Shown here one piece after another: positions 56,885 through 64,000 of a stretch of DNA of 64,000 bases. Source of the DNA: Symsagittifera roscoffensis. Taxonomy: Eukaryota; Xenacoelomorpha; Acoela; Convolutidae. The translations under genes and the position numbers were made by a program. The notes under the pieces are model-generated. The model saw only the letters and a program-made list of their open reading frames with translations, searched no databases and had not been told where the DNA came from. Location of the stretch: positions 21,851,194-21,915,193 of the forward strand of contig NC_087071.1 in the NCBI RefSeq assembly GCF_963678635.1, written 5' to 3'. How positions within the stretch are numbered: the first letter of the stretch is position 1; every line of letters starts with the position of its first letter.

Positions 56885-59800
56885 TCCAGCACCGCTCCAA
56901 GTATTCGTATATTTAAGTTATTTATCAAGTGTAATGTATCGATAATCAGAGTTGCAACCATCTGTAGTACAATAAATTTCTCCCAGTTTTTAGGGACGCG
57001 TTAAAAACTTAGTTTTCATTATATTTTGAAACTTTTCTTCAAAATCTGCAGCCATCGCTGAACACAAACTGTTCCGCGATATCTATTGCTATTAGGTGGT
57101 TCATACTGTTGATACATGTAAAACGGACACAATTAAGAAATGTGCAAGTGGACATTTTCAGGCTACACAAAGTTTTCACAATGTTCCATATCCTTTTGAG
57201 ATTCTTAACTTATTAATCAATTACAACAACTATATATTATCTTTTTTAAACTTTACCTCTTAACATTTGTTTATCGAGCCCCATTTGAAATAAGAAAAAA
57301 AACAAAAACCACTAACAAAAGTCAAACTTTAAGCAGTTAAATGCAAAGTAATTCAGTCTAGAGTCGTGTTTTTGGATTAAATTTTTAGTGAAGTGTACTC
57401 AACTTTACATTAGTTTGTACAGAATTACTGCCAACACCAGAATTGACAGTATTGCAAGCAACGTCTATACACACCCTCACTTGCTTTGGTCACATCCTAC
57501 ACCTTAAAAAACGAAAAAAGATTAAGTCATTAGTCTTAAAAATAACAACTCTCATTAGACGTCGTGGCTCATCATGTAGCGTTACCCTGTCTACTTATTG
57601 CATTATGGTACTTTAAAGATTTTACCTCGGCACCCGTATCCTTCATAGTAAGGAGTGAAATGTTTATGAGGATGGGTGTTTACTCATGTATTTAGGAAGG
57701 AAACGCGGTTAAAGTAAATTCCCTATTCATTTGAAACAATTTTTTTATGACAGTACTAAGGTTACCATATTACCATGCAGTAAAACGGGGAATAAACAAC
57801 CCTTAAAATAAAATGTTTAGTGAACAAAGAGACGTATAAAAACTGATCAGATTTGTAAGTTTTGACTGAGTGATTAGGAAGTTTTTGTGAGTAATTAATT
57901 TTTTAGAGTAGTAATTTGATAATTTCAATAATCGCTTTTGTTGACTTGATTTGCAGAGAATACAGACAGGACATTTGTGGCAGACTATTTTAACGTATTG
58001 TGAGCCATCAACTTAGTTTTAAAACCTTTCAGATGCCCATACAACGCCCAACAATTTTGGTTTGTTTGTCAGGGTTTGATCCGACCGTTGAAAATGGGGA
58101 AAAACTCTGTATTCGGGTTGTTTTGGTTTTTTTTGTGTTATAGTTTTTTTGTTTTCCAAGCAAAATATGTTATCAGAAATAATGATCGGATCGGGTTGAG
58201 TGATACATCATATCAAAGCTCTTACACTCGTGATTCGAACCACAATTAAAACTTCAAAAAAATTTTTTTCCGGCGTCCAGAAAATCCGGTTTGAAATTTT
58301 CGATTATTCGTCCTAATTCGAGCAAATAAAGCGAACGAGCAGTCTAATTTAGACCTTTAAATGCTTGAAAGCTGGTAATAGCTTAATTTAAAAGGTATAA
58401 TAGTCTTACTTTAGTAAGTTTAGTTTACTTTAGCGCCTTTTTGGAATCAAATTTTTCAAAAATATAAAAAACTGCACATTTTTTTTCGATTATTTTTTTT
58501 CGTTTTCCTTGTAATTTTCTACAAAATTGTTTTCGATTTGTTTGTTTTACTATGGCTGTCGAAAATACCTAATTGCTAGTTTTTGGTCTGCTCTTTTAAT
58601 CACACCACGCCAAAAAAAAACGACAATAATTTGAAAAAAAAGAACGTTTTTGTATTTTTAAGACTAAGGTCGAGACATTTTACGCAACTTGCGCCGCAAC
58701 CGGCAATCGTTGTTATTTTTCTGAGTAGTAGGGAATTAAGAAAAGAACTTTCTTGTTAACCATTTGTTTCGAAGGAATTGTTCAAATGTGGCTTCCATCT
58801 TTTATGTGACGCGTCTGTTTTGAATCTTGTTTTTCTCGCATTATGGAAGTATTGATTTTCTGTGATTTCGATAATTTCCCATTTTTTTTTCTAACCTTAA
58901 TTAGTGTGGTTCAACCATTTTTCAAAAGAATTCTCGTTTAACGGGGTCTTAACGGCGAGTATAATTTTGAAAAATTTGACAAAAATCTAGTATACTGATT
59001 ATTGTGGGCAGTGAAGGATCTTAATTTCAAACGAGTTAGTTATAGTTTTCATTGCGACAGTATTTTCTACCAATGTTTTTTCCTCAATCAAAAAAAACTA
59101 AAACCGAGCCATTCTATTGATTTAAAAAAAAAAACAGATTTTCTCCTTTTTAACTGCCATGGTGTTGTTGTCCGAAATTCGTAGGATTTTAGGAGCGATT
59201 TCTCTGTAATCGATGAAATTCCCTGTGGAGGCAACTAAAATGTTGTCAATATAACAGCTGGCGTTTAAAAGAGAATTCGTGTCGCCTGAAAAAATATTAT
59301 TAAGAATTTATAAGTTCCTGTAATTTCACCACCAACTTAGCTAACTTTGCAAAGGTTTTTCGTTTTCTCGCATAGTGGCAACTGACTGTGTGCTTTTCTG
59401 CGATCCAGCTTAATAAACCAAAGTTCATGATTGGACTTTGAAGAAAACTGAAGTGCTACATTTCAATGAGCTCGTGGATATCAGATATTTGATATAGATT
59501 AGTGGATATTGGATATATGGTTTTTAAAACTTAACATTCGAACGCTAGCTTCATGCCGCCTCATTTTTTCAAATAGTAACAACTGGTATTATACAAATGT
59601 TTTTTTTTGCGTGTATCTAATTTCTCGGTGTGTCTGTTAGATTCTTGCGATTTTTTAGTTCACCATTAACTCATTTCATAATATGTATTGGCAATTGTTT
59701 ACATATTATTTGCACTGGCTTAGGGGGTACGTGAAGTTGTGTATTTTTTGTTGTTCTGGAAATTATCCAGTCGAATAAAAAACCTCTTCAAAGGATTCGT

Positions 59801-62560
59801 ACACGTTGGATATTAGATCAAATAAAACAAACTACTCTGCTTTATGAATTGAGCAACACTGCTGCGTTGTCTATGACATCTTTTTTGAGTCACTCAAATT
59901 TGTAATCTAGCAAGTTGTCCTTCCCCAGGGTGTGTATCTTACAGGAGCTTACGAAGAACGAAGTTTCGTTTCAGATCCAACCATTGGACCATTGGATGAC
60001 GCCAACCATTGAATGCAGACCTAACCATGTGGTATTTGTTTCTACTGTTGTTATGGGAATATCTTCAGCCGAAAATCTTTCAATTTATTTTGTGAAATCC
60101 ATTGGCTTTTGAAAAGCTGACGGGGCTGACTGTCTATAGAAGAATGTTCGTATGTACAACTGAGTCTTCTCGCGAGCCAATGCTCATAAGTGTTTTCTTT
60201 TTGAGGCCGTTTTTGCTACAAATAATGCAAATGCTTAAGCCTGAGTAGTCGTTGTCATCGTATAAGCTTCAGCTGGACTCGCTCCAGGCGTTAATGACAC
60301 CCTGAATTGTTGAGATTTGTCTATTCTCTTGAGGTACTTCAAAGTAGAATGGACTTTCCTTGTTTGTACAATTCTGAATATTAACATCGGAATTGTTCTT
60401 TACAGTATTAACATTTGCACATTTTGCCGAACTGTCTTCATCTTTACATATTTTACGATTAATGTCTTTTGCTGGAAATGCGTTCAATTCACCTTTGATA
60501 AAATGGTTTCCTCATTTCGTGCAACCATTGGTTTTCCAATAGTCAGCCTTGATTCTTTTTTTAGAAACTAAAAAAAAGTTATTATTTAAAGCGTTTTTGC
60601 GAGTTTTGAATGGTTTGCGAAGCCTTTTAAGGTCTAACAATTCGGAGAGCATCAGCTTGCAGATAAAATATCTCCTTGGAAATGACAGTTTTTAATGCTG
60701 CAAATAGCCACATTTAGATCCGTTACAGTTCTTCTTTTTCTGCTACTTCACAAGTTCTGGACAGATTGGTAATTGCTCCTATAAATTTTTTGACATTTAC
60801 CTATCACGTTTTTTCTTACTCAAGATTTTGTAGAGTTCAAATCCTCTGTTTTTTCTGTTTCGTAAAAATTTTGTCTAGAAACTTCCAAAAATCATTAATT
60901 TAGATATATAAAATCTTTACATGGGCGTTTACTGAGTAAAAATATTTTCGCCGCCCTGCACTGAGGACTAAAAACAAAGTGGACAATATTTTCTGCCCCT
61001 TGTCTTCGCATCCCACTGAACAATTTTTCTCGTCTAAGATTCTTTTTTTTCGGCTAGTTCATTTGGCTTCTCTACATTTTTTTTCCTTTCTGACATTTTT
61101 TCTTCCTCCTTGGTCGCTTGTTCCAGGACAGGACTCGATATTTTTGAAACAAATGATGATTTCAAATTTTCAATGTCTAGGCTTTTTGTCAAGGATCGCT
61201 AAATGAAAGTGATCGGTCCAATAGCTTCGGGTATTGGAAGGTTTTAAGGCTAGTCTGGTCAAAAGATGCATTTCCTAGGAGGTTCGAATCGATTTTTTAA
61301 TGCGCTTTAATAAAATTTTTTAGTAGTTTAACTAAATCTAAAAATAAAAGAAATTGAAATCATAGTTAATTGAATTAAGATTGGCTGTCCTTTTCAGTTA
61401 AAACAGGTCAACTGAAGGTTAAAGTCCCGTTTGAGTGATATGTTAGTCAGGTCCCAGTTGCAGAGTGCAATTCCAATGAGTCTATTACTAAAAAGCGACA
61501 AAACATGACTTAAACTTAAAGTGATTTAAAGCCATTCTATTGCTACTAAAATCCGTATGAAATGTAAACCACAAAAATGTCTGAATTGGATTTAAAACAT
61601 TTTAGAAATGAATTAAAATCGATTCTGTTCATTCTAAATTGTTATAGAGCGGATTTGTGACTCTTCGCACAAATCTTACTGTCGGCTTGATTAATAGTCT
61701 AAGCCTTAGAATCGCAAAACTAAGTTTCACATGAATCTGATTGAGGGCCTTACATCCCCGCACCGAAGAGCTTGATTTTGAATTCGAATTAAACCGTTTT
61801 ATAAAAATAATATACTGAGTAGAAACCGATATACGATGGCCCATTAAGATACCTGAATTGATCTAGAATGAACTAAATGGATTTTCCCGATAGATAGAAA
61901 ATTGTTTTCTTTGCCTAAAAAGGCATTTAAACCGGTTTAGATGGATAATGCAAGGTAGTGAAATGTATCAAAATCACGCCAAGTTTGATTTAATTTAACT
62001 TTTTTTGTTTTTTTTCCCAAAAAAACCTCCATCAGACTTACAAAGAGCAAGAGTCAGTGGAGAGAGTTCTTTCACGAAAGCTAATGCATTTAAGAGTTTC
62101 AGTATCAGATTGTGCAATTCTAAGTGTTCCCGTGGTAATGAAAAACATTACATTGCAAAAAATCTTCAAATTTGAAATTTTTTCAACGTTATAGGCCTAG
62201 TTTTATTAGGCAAATAACAACTGATATTAAAAATTACATTTAAAAATACATTTTGGGTGCAGAAAAATTGCAAAATTTAGTGCTCGTAGTTTGTTTTCAG
62301 ACCAAACATTGAAACGAAACGTCAACTGAAAGAAAAAAAAGTTTCAATAATGTTTGATAGCCTAGAAAACCTGTTAAGAATCGACTGAAGTGGTTTTTAT
62401 ACTACGTTCTTGTATCAAACTAATTAGATTTTAAATCAATTAAAATCGGTTCAATTTAGGTAGCTGCTACCTTATCTTTTTAATTTTCTCTGCAATCCAA
62501 TTCTTCTCAATACGGGTCAGATTTGAAATGATAAATCAAGCTTGATTCTTTTTATTTGAA
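56885..62560. other. Intron of the receptor gene, right part
   Basis: Mostly AT-rich. 61500-61990 has repeats of AAAATCGATT / TTTAAACCGGTTTAGAT type, related to 21170-21620. A short plus-strand frame at 59932-60110 follows an acceptor-like TTCCCCAG but has no donor or domain. Nothing else is supported. Confidence 0.35.
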
Positions 62561-62584
62561 TGGTAAATCATATAATTATTTCAG

Positions 62585-62881
62585 CGTGCACAAAACTCTG
62601 CCTGTCAGTTGTTGGGTACACATCATCCACAGTGGAACTGCAAGCAAACTTAATTCATCCTCAATATCAGTTCACGTGGGCCGAGCATCACATAGTTTGC
62701 ATTTCATGCGACGAAAAAATTGACGTTTTATATTTTGCAGACGACAAATTGTCGGTCTCTTTCAATTTGGTTGAATTAGAAGCTGGTACATTCTACTTTT
62801 TGACAATATTTGCTCATTACATTCGAGTACCTCCGGATGATCCAAACTCTCGGATCGAAAAGAATCTTCGAATCTGCACGG
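62585..62881 (+). CDS. Modular receptor gene, extracellular module 2
   Basis: Acceptor ATTATTTCAG|CG and donor TGCACGG|GTAAGA give phase 1 on both sides. 98 codons contain CTKLCLSVVGYTSSTVELQA, YQFTWAEHHIVCISCDEKID, DKLSVSFNLVELEAGTFYFL and RIEKNLRICTG. The strand pattern (VELQ....F.W....VCI.C.....L.....L..L..GT.Y.L.I.A) fits an FN3-like fold with extra cysteines. It is the source of the inverted copy at 55502-55877. The exon joins module 1 in frame, with 18.6 kb of intron between. Confidence 0.8.
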
Positions 62882-62952
62882 GTAAGACCATAACCATCAA
62901 ATTCAAAAGCAAAAATTGATAACTGATTTATCAAAGAAATCAAATGTTTCAG

Positions 62953-63300
62953 GTCTGACGGAACCTTTGCTATCTGTGATTGATGTAGATTCAGAGCCCG
63001 GAGCACCAATATTTGATGCCGGTTCTTTCCACAGTGCAACAGTTGACACTCTATTGATCAACGCAAACAGGCTAGAAGTGCAAGTTATCATTGGGGGTAT
63101 CGATTATTACTCGCTCAGATCTATCACCCCCCATGGGTCTCCATCAAACGGGAGTTGGGTCTCTTTTGCAAATAGCCTTAAGATCACAGGACTCATGCCT
63201 GGAAGTAGTTACCACGCAACGTTCACAAGTCGAATCAGTACAAGCAGCTGCGGAGATGTCGATGGCGAGCTTCAGACTACTTTAACAAATCTCTGCACTG
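62953..63300 (+). CDS. Modular receptor gene, extracellular module 3
   Basis: Acceptor ATGTTTCAG|GT and donor TGCACTG|GTTAGA (a less usual donor), phase 1 on both sides. 115 codons include LTEPLLSVIDVDSEPGAPIF, TVDTLLINANRLEVQVIIGG, SWVSFANSLKITGLMPGSSY and HATFTSRISTSSCGDVDGEL, ending in NLCTG. The L.I.GL.PG..Y...F.S pattern is FN3-like. Both this exon and the preceding one end in C-T-G, as repeats of one duplicated module would. The intron between modules 2 and 3 is only 71 bp. Confidence 0.82.
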
Positions 63301-63304
63301 GTTA

Positions 63305-63690
63305 GACTTAACTTGTCTGTCTCATTTTTGCAGTCCAGATTACGACATGGGTGTTGTTTTTTGATAAAAGTTTGCAATAACCTCAATTTCAAAATTTGTT
63401 TTTGCAAGAAAAAAACCATGCCACAATTCATATAGTTTGCTTTAACATTTAAAACTCTAAAAGCTAATTGTTTTATTCAATTGTTCCTCGTGCTTATTAA
63501 AAAAAAACATTATTCAAAAAAGCTTGTTAAGCTGAATTTAAGCTGAGTTGTTAAGACCAGCAAAACAAACATTTTGGTATTGATGCGATAATGAAGTCGA
63601 GAAAAATAATCTTTGTCATACACAAATGATGCAAAAAACAATAACTTACAGAGCCTTACTTCAACTCCAAATTAAGAATAGGAGCATTTG
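63305..63690. other. Intron of the receptor gene
   Basis: No feature supported. Confidence 0.4.
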
Positions 63691-63699
63691 TCAGGAAAA

Positions 63700-64000
63700 A
63701 GCTTAAAAATATTCAAAAAATATGTGGATTTAGGGCAGTTTCAATCAAATAAACAATATTCATTTGTACCCAAAAAAATCGCGAATTATTGGTCATTATT
63801 TTGCAAAAAGTGCTCAAAACGCTTTTTTGGCCTGTTTGTTTTTAAGTTCGCCATCGGCGCAGCACATTTCGTCGAAATAAGATCTTTATAAGGGTTGTGG
63901 AGTTCTGAGAAAACTTATTTGCTCGGCCTAAAAAATGTCGGCAAAATTTTCAATATATATATTTTTAAATTAGCCCCCGTCAAGAAAATCCTAGATCCGC
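63700..64000 (+). mobile_element. hAT-type short element, copy 3, cut by window edge
   Basis: Contains GTGCTCAAAACGCTTTTTTGGCCTG, AAGTTCGCCATCGGCGCAGCA and ends ...AAAATCCTAGATCCGC at the window edge. This corresponds to the interior and right end of the element at 11831-12249 in the same orientation. The left end is not clear. Confidence 0.7.

Noticed and set aside
59932-60110. Plus-strand exon of the receptor gene after TTCCCCAG
   Set aside because: The frame ends in a stop without a donor, shows no module pattern, and would not fit phase 1 on both sides.
1-64000. CRISPR array, bacterial operon or horizontally transferred bacterial genes
   Set aside because: Direct repeats seen are satellites, minisatellites or duplications with no spacer structure. 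Genes are split by spliceosomal introns.

Overview
This is an AT-rich animal (metazoan, most likely invertebrate) genomic window. The evidence is small GT-AG exons separated by kilobase introns, tandem Patched-domain (PTCHD/NPC1-like, RND superfamily) genes, a signal-peptide exon followed by phase 1-1 extracellular modules, and a heavy load of eukaryotic mobile elements (LINE, SINE, hAT-type and other short DNA elements, an LTR retroelement, and a decayed Polinton/Maverick-adintovirus). No bacterial-type gene organisation, tRNA gene, rRNA gene or CRISPR array was seen. The species cannot be named from the sequence.

Layout. About 1-3 kb holds simple and satellite-like repeats. The minus strand carries two Patched-domain genes arranged head to tail. 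Gene A is represented by its TM1 exon (6485-6925) and one loop exon (4998-5174), and it continues off the left edge. Gene B is represented by eight exons: 39695-39946, 38643-38757, 25787-25937, 24326-24451, 23483-23627, 20347-20468, 16810-16923 and 16242-16337. The last four internal junctions agree in phase and rebuild the C-terminal transmembrane core. The 3' end of gene B lies in an old segmental duplication, so a second, diverged terminal exon sits near 11.7 kb. Introns and intergenic DNA hold LINE remnants (8.3-8.9 and 13.25-13.85 kb), a tRNA-headed SINE (12.5-12.8 kb), a hAT-type element with a perfect 8-bp target-site duplication (11831-12249), and two further short-element families with several copies each.

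From about 26-27 kb to 38.6 kb, an intron of gene B contains a degraded Polinton/adintovirus. On the minus strand it has remnants of the adenain-like protease, hexon-type major capsid protein, a conserved structural ORF, rve integrase and FtsK/HerA packaging ATPase, plus several unknown ORFs. On the plus strand it has a C2H2 zinc-finger ORF of the type found with Polinton polymerase genes. Most genes are broken by frameshifts, internal duplications or active-site loss. One two-exon ORF (212 codons, 36586-37400) is intact and unassigned.

The plus strand from 41.7 kb to the right edge is one gene for a secreted or membrane receptor. It has a signal-peptide exon (41728-41779), a beta-rich module (43664-43999), an 18.6-kb intron, and two further modules (62585-62881, 62953-63300), all with phase 1 boundaries. 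The long intron contains a 5'-truncated LINE (44.75-46.86 kb) and a rearranged LTR retroelement (about 48.2-56.4 kb) with a 679-bp perfect tandem duplication, a 1846-bp near-perfect tandem duplication and a Ty3/gypsy-like integrase remnant. Inside that retroelement is an inverted copy of the receptor gene's own exon-intron-exon segment (55502-55877).
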